Notes: generated by a model not told the origin, from the letters alone. A DNA stretch of 64,000 nucleotides from Prorocentrum cordatum (GCA_963575745.1 CAUYUJ010011181.1:283271-347270), one strand, 5' to 3'; counted from the first letter of the stretch, positions 33,962 to 44,117 are shown. Translations and numbers: made by a program.

Positions 33962-34055
33962 GGAAGAGGGAGGAGGGGGAGGAGGAGGAGAAGAGGAACG
34001 CGGGGCACCGTCTCCTCAAAACGAGGACCCAACGCCACAGGATGGTTGGGAAATA
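32511..34055 (+). mobile_element. 90-bp-repeat element, copy D
   Basis: Same architecture as copy C: AAATTAGCCTGGCGAAG, CCCAACCAT (32530-32538), GCAGTTGTGAGTAATGCTGG, about 15 ~90-bp units (some truncated, for example near 33110 and 33305-33370), (GAT)n at 33917-33960, GAGGAACGCGGGGCACCGTC and the terminal ATGGTTGGG (34042-34050). C and D are in direct orientation, about 11.2 kb apart, and bracket two of the minus-strand gene regions. D differs from C by small deletions in the units. Confidence 0.85.
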
Positions 34056-34059
34056 CGCA

Positions 34060-34530
34060 GGGGATTGACGCAGCGAACGCGGAGGAGGAGGAGGAGGAAG
34101 TAAGGACGCGGGCGAGATGATGAGGGGGAAGGGGGCTGGAAGGCGCGGGGGGAGGAGGGCGAGGTGAAGGAGGTGGAGGCGGAGAAGGGGGAGGCGGCGG
34201 AATGGGGAGGTGGAGGAGGGGGGGGTGGAGAAAGGGGGGGGGGGAGGAGGGGGCGGTGCAGGAGGAGGGGGAGTCCATCATGCCGTCGCCGCGTCCAAAT
34301 GCATCCTCAAGTCTCCCCCTACTACTTCCAGCCTCCCCCTACTGCGTTTGGGGTGAGCAAGGCGAGGAGGTAATGGGGGGAGTGGCAGCGACGACAGGGT
34401 GGCGGGGGCACTAGCAACGCGAACGGGGTTTTAATGAGGCGGGGAGCGAGGACGAGGGCGACGCCGATGATGACGGGAGGAGGAGGGGGGGGCGAGGAGG
34501 AGCGAGGAGGAGGAGGCAGGAGGAGCGAGG
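34060..34530. repeat. G-rich low-complexity tract
   Basis: GGAGGAGG and GAGGGGGAGGCGG runs follow copy D. No exon was placed before the acidic exon of the seven-exon gene. Confidence 0.7.
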
Positions 34531-34559
34531 CGGAAGAGGGCAGGGCCTTCAACGCGTCG

Positions 34560-37500
34560 TCGTTCTCGGGCTTGTCCTCGTCCTCGGAGTGCCCGCTCTC
34601 GTCCTCGAACTGCTCGCCCTCGTCCTTGTCCTCGTCGAACTCGCCCGCGTCCTCGAACTGCTCGCCCTCGTCCTTGTCCTCGTCGAACTCGCCCTGCGCC
34701 TCGTCCTCGCGAGGATGGGGGCACGAGAGAACGTCTGGCAAACTTCTGGCAAACTTCTGGCAAACTTCTGGCAAACTTCTGGCAAACTTCTGGCAAACGT
34801 CTGGCAGACGTCTGCAAAGCGTCTGCCAGACGTATGCCAGAAGTTCGCACGTCGCCCACCCCCTTCAACAGCACTTCCAAACCTTTCTCACGATACCGCC
34901 CTCAATCCGGCCTCATCCACATCCCCCCCCGCTGGTCCAGCTCCACGTCGTCCCTCGACCATGCAACGGTGATAGTTCGCTACCCCCCCTCCTCCTCCTC
35001 CTCCTCCCTCTCCTCCCCCATCCTCCTTCTCCTCCTCGCCGCCTCCCTCCCCCTCCTCCTCCTCCTCCCCCTCGTCCTCGTCGCCATCGCCCTCCCCCTT
35101 CGTCCTCCCCTCCCCCTCTTCCTCTGCTTGGATAGTCGGCGGTCCTGCGTGGAGTCGCCGTCCGCGTCGCAGTCGCCCTCGGCGTTCTCCGACTCGGACG
35201 CCTCGACGTCCTCGCGGCAGGCGGCGGGCGCAGACGGCGAGGGCGCGGCGAAGGCGACTGCGACAACGGGGAGGGCCATGACCAAGACGATCCACGAGGG
35301 CGGAGACGACGGCGACGACCCTCCATCCTCTATCCTGGCATCGAACATTACATCCCATCATCCATCCTAATCGAACGTCTAAATTATTGGCCATAGTCGC
35401 AACCCTCCGTGCCTCAATGTACTCGTACCTCCACCGTTCACCCACCACTCCCCGTCCGCGTCGAAACCCCCATGAGCACCACATTCCCCCCCCCCACACT
35501 ATCATCCACCATCATCCAACCACCAGCATTGCCCATCACCCACCCACTATCCTAGCTGCAACCCCCCATCATCCATCATCCCACCCCTCTCCCATTTATC
35601 GCGCACCCTCCCTTCATCCCGCGCGTCCTCGACGGGCAGAGCTGCCTGCCCCATCAAGTGCAAGTAGTGGTTCATGCTATCCTTCTCGGCAGGGCTGGCG
35701 TCCGTGACCGCCTGCGAGACGCGGCGGGGGGGGGAAGGGGCGGGGGGGGGAGGAACAGGAGACAGGAGGACTAGGGGGAATAAAGAAGAAGGTGGAATAG
35801 GAAGGGAGGGAAGGGGAAGAAGAGGAATAGGACAGAAGGATGAATAGGAAGGGGAGCCATCGCCCCCTCCGAATGCATCGCGTGATCTCTCCCTGCCACC
35901 GTCCTGCCACCTCCCCCCTCCTACCCCTGTGCCCTTAATCCTCCTACCGCATCCAACAGCTACACCCCTCCACAGAGGACGTCGGGCCTGGCGCAGGCGG
36001 ATGCTGCTGTCTCTGACCCTGCGCAAGTGTTTGAGGATCACCTGGGATACAAACACATAATTTTCCAACATCGATATGGCTTGGTCTGGCACAGTGGACT
36101 GAGCAATGCAGGCCAACCATGACTGCATGGTCTGGCATGCTCGCACTCATTGCCACATTCCACACAGCTGGACCAAACCAACCATATTATTTACAAAATC
36201 ATACACCCCCCCTGATCGCCATCAGCTTCTCCGCCAAAGAGCCAGCCCTCGTGAGCGAGGGCTGCGTGGGATCCTCTCTGGTGCACCGAGGGTACCTGGG
36301 AACGGGATGACGAAACAACCTGGCGAACTTTTGAAAAACGTCTGGCAAACTTCTGGTAAACGCCTGGCAAACTTCTGGTTACAATCTGACAAAGTTCTGA
36401 CAACCGTCGGTAAACGTTTGGGAAACTTCTGACAAACGTCTGGAAAACGTCTGGCAAACTTCTGGTACAAATCTGACAAACTTCTGACAGCCGTAAGTAA
36501 ACGTCTGGGGAATGTCTGGCAAACGTCTGGAAACCGTATGGTCAACTGATGGTAAACGTCTGACACGTGTCTGGAATGGTTCTGTAAACGTCTGGCAAAC
36601 TTCTGGCACATTTCTGGAATACGTCTGACAAACGTCTGGTAAACTTCTGACGCGCCGATGGTATGTTTCAGGAAATATAGGGCAAACATCGGAAAAAACT
36701 ACTGGAAAACGTATGGTAAACTTCTGGCAAACTTCGGACACACGTCTGACGTGGTTCAGGAAACGTCTGGCAAACTTCTGGCAAACTTCTGGCAAACTTC
36801 TGGCAAACGTCTGGCAAACTTCTGGCAAACTTCTGGCAAACTTCTGGAGACGTCTGGCAAACGTCTGGCAAACTTCTGGCAAACGTCTGGCCGACGTTTG
36901 CCAAAAGTCTGGCCAACGTCTGGCAGACGTATGGCGAACCACTTCAAACGCCTCTCCGTGTCCTCCTCCTTCTCCTCCTTAGTGTCCTCCGTCTCATCCG
37001 TATCCTCTAACATTTGTCTTGCCGAGGATCCTCCTCCTCCTCCTCCTCCTCCCTCTCCAACTCCACCTTGGCTTCCGCGTCGCCCTCCTGATCTTCTGAG
37101 TCTCCTCCTACCCATTCGCCACCCTCCCACACCGCCGTTTCGCGGCGGCACTTGTCGATCGCGAACAAGCACGCGCCCCTGAGGCAGCTCCACTTCACCT
37201 CCGCCCCTGGAATGTTGCGGAGCAGCACGTCAACCTGGGGCGGTGGCAGCGGGGCATTGTTTCTGTGGCTCCTCCTCCGCCCCCCCCCCCTCCTCCTCCA
37301 CCTTCTCACCCTCCCCCCTTCCCTAGCCCGACCCCCGTCCTCCTGATAATCATCGCCCTGATCATCCTGACTGTTTTGTTTGATCGCATCGTCCCATTCC
37401 CCCCTAATCGCGCGTGGCAGAGGGGGGGTAGAACGGGAGAGGGTGGCAATCGCTTAAGGGTGGAGTAGAACGGGAGGGGCGGTTGGATCTAGGAGCAGGT

Positions 37501-38415
37501 GGCAATCGCTTAAGGGTGGAAATGGTGGTGAATTTCGCCCGAGCGCACCAACGGAAACATATTGCGCAGGGACCGCGCGCACACCGCGCGCGGCTTGGTA
37601 AGAAAGTTATAGCTGTATAAACTGAAGGCCCTCTTGCACCCTTGGCGCACGATGAGCTTGCGGAATTCCTTCCCGAGCTCCACGGGGTCCAGGTCTGGGA
37701 GGGGCACCCTGACTGGAGCTGCCGCCATTCTGGCGGTCGGGGGGGCCAAGGGGCACGGCCGCGCGCAGCAGGCGGGACAGAGCCGACAGGGGCCGCCGCA
37801 GAACAGTGGCGGCGGGGAGGAGAAATAAGAAAGCAGGGACACATTTGATTAGGGGGAGGGGGAGAAGGAGGGAGGAGGAGGAGGGGATGGGGAGGGGGAG
37901 AAGGAGAAGGGAGAAGGAGGAGGGAAGGGCCGAAGGAACGGGAGGGGGATAAGGATTTTGTGTTCCCACGCTGACCTTCACGCCCGAATGTAGTACTGGC
38001 GCCTGGGCAGCTGCTCGGCCCACCTGTAGCTCGCAACCTGGAGGCCCGAATCGTCCTCCCACATCATCATAATGAGGCGAGGGAGACCGTGCGCAGTGGG
38101 GGAGCGAACTGGCACGATGGTCAGGGCGGGCTGGTGTTCTGCCCAGCCCGCGTCCACGTGCCAGCTGTCCACCATGCGCACGCTGCCGCCGACAACCACG
38201 ATGGCGTCGGGGCAGCCGGGCCACGGCGCAGGCGACGCCTGCGCCATGGCCGCGTCCAACCATCCGCGGTTCTCCACCCGCCTGCCTGTTGGCCCCCTCA
38301 GCGGGAGCCCGTGGCCTATGGTGCCGATCTCCTGCAGGCGCCACGGGGCGCCGAGCCCTGGGGGCGGCGGAGGGGCGATCTCCACCGCGAACACGAGGGC
38401 CATGCAGGGTGGCAT
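34560..38415 (-). CDS. Seven-exon protein of unknown function with acidic C-terminus
   Basis: Minus-strand exons: 38415-37982 (start MPPCMALVFAVEIAPPPP, ends QYYIRA), 37708-37549 (LGKEFRKLIVRQGCKRAFSL), 37234-37067 (VDVLLRNIPGAEVKWSCLRG), 36131-36042 (TMQSWLACIAQSTVPDQAIS), 35711 to about 35620, about 35337-35130 (with a hydrophobic IVLVMALPVVAVAFAAP stretch) and about 34715-34560 (two copies of GEFDEDKDEGEQFED). The first four exons join in phases 2, 0, 0 with GT-AG introns. The protein is at least 350 residues, starting with a Pro-rich segment and ending in an Asp/Glu repeat. No family was recognised. Two introns carry the 11-bp AAACTTCTGGC array. It is the first gene inside the right edge of candidate element 2. 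Confidence 0.6.
34732..34842 (+). repeat. 11-bp AAACTTCTGGC array in an intron
   Basis: Seven uninterrupted copies of AAACTTCTGGC, then ACGTCTGGCAGACGTCTG, GTCTGCCAGACGT and TGCCAGAAGTT. The last words are inverted relative to the first, so the tract can fold back. It lies in the last intron of the seven-exon gene. Confidence 0.9.
36320..36940 (+). repeat. Long 11-bp AAACTTCTGGC / AAACGTCTGGC array
   Basis: More than 45 imperfect units, alternating TTCTGG and GTCTGG, over 620 bp within the intron between the third and fourth exons of the seven-exon gene. It ends with inverted words (GACGTTTGCCAAAAGTCTGG). Confidence 0.9.
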
Positions 38416-38559
38416 CGCGCCCCGCGTTCAAAGAGCTGGAGCAAGACATGGCAAGGAAGGGGAATGGCGAGAAAAGGTCGGGGGGACGGCAGGAGGGGAG
38501 GCAGGGGGCGGGCGGCAGGAGGGGAGGGGGGGCAGGTCGGGAAGACAACAACAACAACA

Positions 38560-38586
38560 CCACCACCACCAACAACAACAACAACA

Positions 38587-38629
<43 letters not shown>

Positions 38630-38782
38630 TTACTACGACTACGACTACTACTACAACAACAACAACAACAACTACTACTACTACTACTACTACTACTAGT
38701 AGTACTTTTGCGACCACCATTTTTATGATTGGTGCTACTACTACTACTACTACTTCAACTACTACTACTACTACTACTACTA
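38560..38782. repeat. (CAA)n/(CTA)n microsatellite
   Basis: Runs of ACAACA and CTACTACTA make spurious poly-Thr, poly-Tyr and poly-Val frames. It lies upstream of the seven-exon gene's ATG. Confidence 0.95.
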
Positions 38783-38794
38783 GTATCAGAAAAA

Positions 38795-38892
38795 CTTCAG
38801 ACAAACTTCGAGCAAACGTCAGGCAAACTTCAGGTAAACGTCAGGCAAACTTCAGGTAAACTTCAGGTACACGTCAGGCAAACTTCAGGCAA
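38795..38892 (+). repeat. AACTTCAGGCAAACGTC array (right end of element 2)
   Basis: About eight units of AAACTTCAGGC or AAACGTCAGGC, running straight into AAAGATGGGGCGCAGAT. The opposite end at 15.17-15.26 kb carries the complementary CTGAAGT motifs. Confidence 0.8.
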
Positions 38893-39110
38893 AGATGGGG
38901 CGCAGATCGGCAAGTGTAGATTTCAAGATGGGTAGCGAACGCCATGCGGAAATGGGTAGCGGTGACCTCATAGATGGGTACCGTGTCACGGGCAACCGCG
39001 CACTGCGAGGCCCCATCTCTGCGTCCGGTGCCGGGAGATGGGTCGCGCCCCATCTTTGCGATCTGCGCCCCATCTTTTTGGAGCTCCGAGCATCTGGGGA
39101 GAGGGATAGA
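38893..39110 (+). repeat. Degenerate AAGATGGGGCGCAG repeat, right block
   Basis: Starts with GATGGGGCGCAGAT (38893-38906), continues with AAGATGGGTAGCG and AGATGGGTACCG. It then contains the inverted words CCCCATCTCTGCG and CGCCCCATCTTTGCGATCTG, so part of the tract is a foldback. Confidence 0.7.
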
Positions 39111-39120
39111 GATGAGAGAT

Positions 39121-39362
39121 GATCCCTAACCGGAACCGGAACCAGAACCGGAACCAGCCGAACCGGAACCGGAACCGGAACCGGAACCAGAGCAGCGCGC
39201 GCTGCCCCGGGGAGGGTTGATCCGGAACCGGAAACGGAACCGGAACCGCGGAACCGGAACTGGACACATGGAGGATAGGGATGAAGGGTGATCCCTAACC
39301 GGAACCGGAACCGGAACCGGAACCGGAACCAGAACCGGAACCACAGCAGCACGCGCAGCCTG
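39121..39362 (+). repeat. GGAACC satellite, left part
   Basis: A higher-order unit: GATCCCTAACC, a run of GGAACC hexamers, AGAGCAGCGCGCGCTGCC, a G-rich spacer, TGATCC, more hexamers, then GGACACATGGAGGATAGGGA. The last unit is cut after CAGCACGCGCAGCCTG at 39362, where element 1 begins. The missing half (TGAGGGGGGAGGGGTGGTCC) resumes at 53392. Confidence 0.9.
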
Positions 39363-39647
39363 CTTTGGTGATGGCGTTGACATATGAGATCTATGTCAGA
39401 TGAAGTCACTTATAAGTTACTTCAATTATATATGAAGTTATTTGTAAGTAACTTGAAATCACTTGTAGTGAGATATGTTAAGATCCTGCAACTACCATCC
39501 ACATCTAACTTAATTCATTAACATATATACTTAAATCACATGTAGAACATATGTTACTTGTGTGCACCCAATTGCCATACTTATAAGTTACTTGTAGTTA
39601 TACTTATAAATAAGATAAGTTTAAGTCCGATAAGTCTGCTTTTTCGT
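39363..39647 (+). repeat. Left terminal inverted repeat of element 1
   Basis: The outer 24 bp (39363-39386) and inner 26 bp (39622-39647, core AAGTCCGATAAGTCTGC) match the right end inverted. The 230 bp between are AT-rich, with ACTTATAAGTTACTT-type words, unlike the GC-rich surroundings. The spacer is longer than on the right (about 95 bp). Confidence 0.85.
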
Positions 39648-39831
39648 CTGCTTTTTGAAAAGGGGGTCGGAAACCGAAAAACGCGCAGGTTTTCTTCAGC
39701 ACAGTGTTTCGCCAGGCGCCAGGCGACCGAGAAGGCCGTTCATCACCGAGCTCAACCCGCGCAGCCTGGGGGGTAGGAGAGAGGGGGCGGGAATGGCGGG
39801 GGGGGGATCGGGAGGGGATGCCATGCGCATT

Positions 39832-40348
39832 GGCGGCACACCGCCCGCACTTCTCATCGCGGCGCGTTCTGATGTGATTCGCTTCGGCGGCCCACCGCCC
39901 ACGTCTTGCAAATTCTGACCAGTTTTATCGCATTGGCGGCGCACCGCCCATCGCTATGTTTTGCCCGCGTATTGCAATTTGTACGTTTTGCACATGTTGA
40001 TTGAAGTTTCGTCGCGTTGGCGGCGCACCGCCCACGTTCCCTTGATTGCGCGAATCGTTTCTTCACGCATCGGCGGAGCACCGCCCGCGCAGCACGTTTC
40101 ATCCGAATTCGTCATCGAATTTGGCGGTACACCGCCCACGTCCCCGTGATTGCGCGATGCGTTTCTTTCGCGTTGGCGGTGCACCGCCCGCGGCGCATGC
40201 TTCGCCCGAGTTTGTCATCGCATTTGGCGGCCCACCGCCCGCGTCACCTTGATTGCGCGAGGTGTTTCTGCATTCGTTGGCGGTGCACCGCCATCGGCGC
40301 ACGTTTCATCATATACCGTTTGATTGGTCGCATTGGCGGCGCACCGCC
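39832..40348 (+). repeat. Palindrome array 1 (ten copies, next to left end)
   Basis: Ten 14-bp sites GGCGG-NNCA-CCGCC, starting at 39832, 39886, 39935, 40019, 40072, 40123, 40175, 40226, 40279 and 40335. All but one of the spacings are 49-56 bp. The five outer bases of each arm are invariant, while the two N positions vary (CA, CC, CG, AG, TA, TG). The intervening ~38 bp share words such as TTGATTGCGCGA and CGTTTC. The array lies between the left end and the first ATG (40506), so it is a candidate promoter or transposase-binding region. Confidence 0.9.
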
Positions 40349-40505
40349 CAGGAGGGGGGAGGAGGGGAGAGGGGGGAGGAGAGGATAGCAGAAGGAAGAC
40401 GTGAAGGGCCATGCCATTTCCCTTCGCCACAATACGCTGCCCCTGTCCCACCGAGCGCTTCTGGAGGGGCCGCGGGGCGGGCGCCCCCCGACGCGCCGCG
40501 GCGCG

Positions 40506-42511
40506 ATGGAGCGCGTCCAGGCTGCCCTGGGCGAGGCAGCCGCGGCGCTTGCAGCGGCGAGCGGGCCTTCCAGGGGCGCTGCAGAGCAGCTGCACTTCGG
40601 GAAGGTGCGCGCGCTCATCGAAGGCCAGAGGTGAGGCTCGGGTCAAAGATCCCGTACGGGCGAGAGGCCATCCGTTCCCCCTTCGAGGAGGTCCCCGCCT
40701 CCGTTCGGCGGAACGCCGCCCGCTCCCCCCTCCTCCCCGCCGTCTAACATTCCCCCGTCGTTTTGCAGGTGGACGGCCACGGAGAAAGGGCAGCTGCTGA
40801 CCCAGCTCGGGCAGACGGGGTTCAGTCACGATTTGGTCGGCGCCGCGACCGAGTGGCTCTGCGGGAGGCGCACGAAGGCCAAAGGGCAAAGTTACGAGTG
40901 CTTCGTGGAGTTGCTTACTGCCTCCACGTGGCACGTGCTGCTGAGCCCAACCGAGTCGTTCGCTTCGAAATTTGTCATGTTGATGCGCCACTTGGAGCGC
41001 CTCGGGCTCCGGAACCCTTCCGAGCCGACGTTTGGCATGCTAGCCGCGTTCATGTTCCTGGCGTGCCAGCGATCAGGCATCGAGAAGAATTCGCCGACTC
41101 CGCAGCTCTTGGACGTGTACTTGCAGTTGGTGAAGACCACGTGGCGTTCCCCTGCCTACACAGCTGCTCGAGGCAAGGCGACCGAGTTTGTCGGCGCGCT
41201 CTCCCCCTCGGCGGCGCTGTTCCAGCAGGAGAGGCCGACGCTGTACGAGCAGGCGTTCGCCTCGGAGGGGCCCGTGCAGCCGACAATTGGGCTTCTCGAG
41301 ACGCAGATCCTCGGGAAGCTCATCAGCTTGCGCGGCAACAGGAACGCAGCGCTCGGCGCCCAGGCAACGCCGCAGCGGGCGGCGTTGCCGCCGATCGCCT
41401 TCGCGCCTCTGCCGCCGCCTTCTCCGATGCAAAGCGTTGCGGTTGCAGCCGCGACGATTGCCGCGACGCCTCCCTTGGGAGCCGCGACGCCAGCGGCGTT
41501 GCCGTTGGGGGTGATCCCAACGCACAACACCCGCGGCGGGTGGCCGAACCCAGCGGCGGCCGCCCTCGTCTCGCAGCGCGGGCCGACGACTCCCACTCCA
41601 GCAGCTCCCGCGGGCAAGCCTGCCGCGATGTCGGGAGCGGCGCCTGCGGCCGCGGCCTCAAAGTTGGGCGGTGGCGCCAAGGTCAAGGCATCGGCCGTTG
41701 ACGTCATGGCGCTGAGCTCGAGCGAGTCCGAGGTGGACGTGAAGGGGGCGCCGCAGAAGAAGGCAAAGGTTTTTGGACGGTAACCTGGGCCCGCCTCCGC
41801 GGCCTCCGCGATTCACGGGGGCGCGCCTCTGCCCAAGGCAGCGGCGCGCCCTCTGCGGGGCGTCGCAGGCGCGGCGGTTGGTTATTGCCACTTGCCGCTG
41901 TCAAGGTGGATCCGACACTGCCGCTGGCGAAGCTGCCTGCCGACGCTGCCCTGGTTCTCCTCCAAGCGGCGGGGCAACGTACTTCCTCTGGCTGGAAAGC
42001 GGAGAAGGGCGAGAAGAAGCGGAGGAAGTCCGACGCAGTGGCGGCCTTGGCGAAGACAAAGGCTTCAGATGGCACGGCGAAGCCATCGGCGGCGAAGGCA
42101 AAGGCAAAGGCAAAAGCCGAGGCAACACCGAAGAAGATTGCGAAGGCGAAGGCGGCAGCATGCAAGCTGAAAGCACCGCGGTATGACGACGAGACCACTC
42201 GCAGCCAGATTCTCTTCAGGAGCGGGCGCAGCGGGCCAGGCGGCACCAAGAGCAAGAAGTACAGGAACGGCAAGGAGAAGGACACTTTTGGGTCCCATCT
42301 CCTCCAATCGGCGTGGCCACGGGGCTCGATGCGCGGCGGCGGAGCGCGTTGTTGCGGCCGCGCGTGGCCTCGCTCCAATCATATGCGCAAAGAGACCCCG
42401 CGGGCCACTTTGCGTTTATGACGGTTTTCATCTGCCACTCAGGAGGCCGCCATCGCCTGGGCCAAGGCGCTGGTGCAGAGCGAGCTGGAGGCTCGCAAGG
42501 GCGAGTTCTGA
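40506..42511 (+). CDS. Element gene 1: RSQ-type C-terminal domain protein, ~520 aa
   Basis: Exons 40506-40630, 40769-41768, 41906 to about 42274, and 42443-42511 (TGA), in phases 2, 0, 0. Introns 1 and 2 are GT-AG and 138 and 137 nt long. The third donor appears to be GA (AAG|GAGAAGG). The N-terminal half is helical (WTATEKGQLLTQLGQTGFSH, ECFVELLTASTWHVLLSPTE). I recall this type of region from abundant dinoflagellate proteins. The middle is an Ala/Pro-rich linker with an acidic SSSESEVDVKG. A Lys/Ala-rich basic stretch follows, then the segment TTRSQILFRSGRSGPGGTKS, which ends with EAAIAWAKALVQSE. This R-S-Q-x(3)-R-x-G-x-x-G-P-G-x-x-K pattern recurs in dinoflagellate families and looks like a small DNA-binding-type domain, but that role is inference. 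A palindrome array precedes the gene and another follows it. Confidence 0.75.
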
Positions 42512-42695
42512 GGCGACCTGCTTCGGTGGCGCGATGCATGACTCTCAGTCGGATTTGCCGCGGGCGGCGCGTGGGGCGCGCAGCCTGCGTTCAGAAAACA
42601 AGGAACTCGGATCGAAATCGGATCGTAATCTTATCGGGCCTTGCTTGTCCTTGCGCTGCTCAGGCGGTTCTTCGTATTTCTTGGAAGGTTTGCCT

Positions 42696-42736
42696 GGCGG
42701 TGCACCGCCTCCATCTGTTGTCGGCGGTGTTCCGCC
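42696..42736 (+). repeat. Palindrome pair 2 (between genes 1 and 2)
   Basis: GGCGGTGCACCGCC at 42696-42709 and the variant GGCGGTGTTCCGCC at 42723-42736, in the 399-bp spacer between the stop at 42511 and the ATG at 42911. Confidence 0.9.
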
Positions 42737-42910
42737 TTCGCTGGTTCCATTACCATGGGCGTTCTCATTTCTCTGACCGCTGCCTCGCCCTTGCCCGCCC
42801 CCTCCGCCGCTCCCCCCGCGCCTTTTCAATTCAAGCAGCCCTCCCCGCGGGTCCCGCGGCGCCCCTCCCCGCGCCGCTGCCGCCAGCGGCCGCGGGCGCT
42901 TCGCGGGCGC

Positions 42911-44117
42911 ATGGCGAGCGAGGGCGCGGCCAGCAGCGCCATGGACAACTCCGCGGAGGCGCTGGGAATTCAGAAAACGCCTGCTCAGCCCGAAGCGTCC
43001 GCTTGGGCAGTGCAGGCTGATTTCCTGGATTCCTGTTGAGGTGCACACGGCGGCTTCAGATGCGAGCCAGTCGCTTTTCGAGCAGGTCGCCGAAGCCTTG
43101 AACCTCTTCGAGATGTTCGCCCAGGCTCGAGGGAAACGGATCGAGCGCGCCCGACGCCCATGCGGCCCCGCCCCCGTTCGCCCGCGTTGGCCTGGATGCA
43201 GGCGGCGGCGGGGCAGGGCCCAGAAGCGACGGTGCTCTCGGCGTTTACCTTGCCTTGCGCAGGAGGCAGGCATGGATGACATCATCGCCGATCCCGCGCC
43301 GCCAGGCTGGCAGACGGCGGAGTGCCCTGGCAGCAGCAGCAGCGACCCCTCGCCAGAGGCGAAGCAAGGACCGACGCTCATCCCCGTCCACAATCAGGGC
43401 GCGGCGCCGAAGTCGCCGCCACGTCGCACCCGAGACGCTGGCGGCACGTGGCGGGCGGAGCAGCAGCAGCAGCAGCAGGAGGTGCAGCAGCAGCAGCAGC
43501 AGCCGCCGTCGGAGAAGCCTCAGCCGCCGTGGCGCCAGGCGCAACCGCCAGCAGGCGCGCCCAACGTGGGCGCCTCAGGCGCGCCCAACGTGGGCGCCTT
43601 CGTCGCCAAGGTACCCGAAGTGCCGAAAGCGTCTGCGGCGCCAGAGGACGTGGTGCAGGCGTACAAGTTCTTGCGCTCGCTGCTGAGCGAGAGCGCGCCG
43701 ATCGCCTGGAACTCCAAGCGCGTCCAGGAGCCACTGGAGCTGCTGCAGCGCTACGTCGGCATCTGGGGTCGCGCCAGCAGGGGGCCGCCCGCGCCCATGC
43801 ACGGTGGCCCGCAATTCTGGCGCGGCCAGACGTGGCGCAAGAGCGGGAAGCGCTGGGGCAACCGTGGTGGTTCAGGCCCCAAGTCGGAGTGGTACGCCTC
43901 CAAATACGGCCGCGCGCCACCGCGCCGCTCGCTCCAGGACAGCGGCGGCGGCCCGTACCTCGCGCCGACGCCGCCGCCGCCACCGCCGCCACCGCCGCCC
44001 CCGCGGCCGACGGCCGCGAGTTCGGCGCCCGCGGCAAAGGCAGCGGCCGTGCGGCCGCCTCCACTGCCCCTGACGGTCAAGGCGATGCCTTCCAAGAACC
44101 GCGGGCTGTACCTCTGA
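42911..44117 (+). CDS. Element gene 2: Gln/Pro-rich protein, ~328 aa
   Basis: Proposed exons 42911-42958, 43041-43124 and 43263-44117 (TGA), all phase 0. Both introns are GC-AG (GAG|GCGCTG and CAG|GCTCGA), 82 and 138 nt. The second intron is well supported because it joins FEMFAQ to EAGMDDIIADP with a typical CTTGCGCAG acceptor. The first is less certain. The N-terminus is short and acidic. A poly-Gln region follows, then two copies of GAPNVGA, then a folded-looking segment (AYKFLRSLLSESAPIAWNSK, QEPLELLQRYVGIWGR), an Arg/Gly/Trp-rich basic stretch, and a Pro-rich tail ending KNRGLYL. The basic RG-like stretch could contact nucleic acid. No family was recognised. The stop is followed by a 626-bp spacer with palindromes. 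Confidence 0.65.

Larger units (their letters stand above)
15158..38892 (-). mobile_element. Candidate giant element 2 (about 23.7 kb)
   Basis: This block is proposed as one unit for four reasons. (1) All genes in it lie on the minus strand. (2) The same AAGATGGGGCGCAG repeat lies outside both ends in direct orientation, as if one repeat tract had been split. (3) Motifs of the CTGAAGTTTG/AAACTTCTGGC family lie just inside both ends, in opposite orientation. (4) The same motif family recurs inside it, at 18.05-18.40, 27.06-27.22, 34.73-34.84 and 36.32-36.94 kb, and is essentially absent elsewhere. The 3'-most gene encodes a transposase-like protein. Against it, no long precise terminal inverted repeat was found, and two 90-bp-repeat elements are nested inside, so the limits are uncertain. 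Confidence 0.45.

Noticed and set aside
39832-40348. Regular short palindromes with ~38-bp unique-looking spacers, resembling a CRISPR array
   Set aside because: The repeats are only 14 bp, the spacers share words with each other, similar arrays lie in six places of one element, and the genome is eukaryotic with no cas-like gene.
43440-43510. CAG tract in element gene 2 as a mere microsatellite
   Set aside because: It lies in the middle of a frame supported by both flanking segments and introns, so it is kept as a poly-Gln part of the protein.
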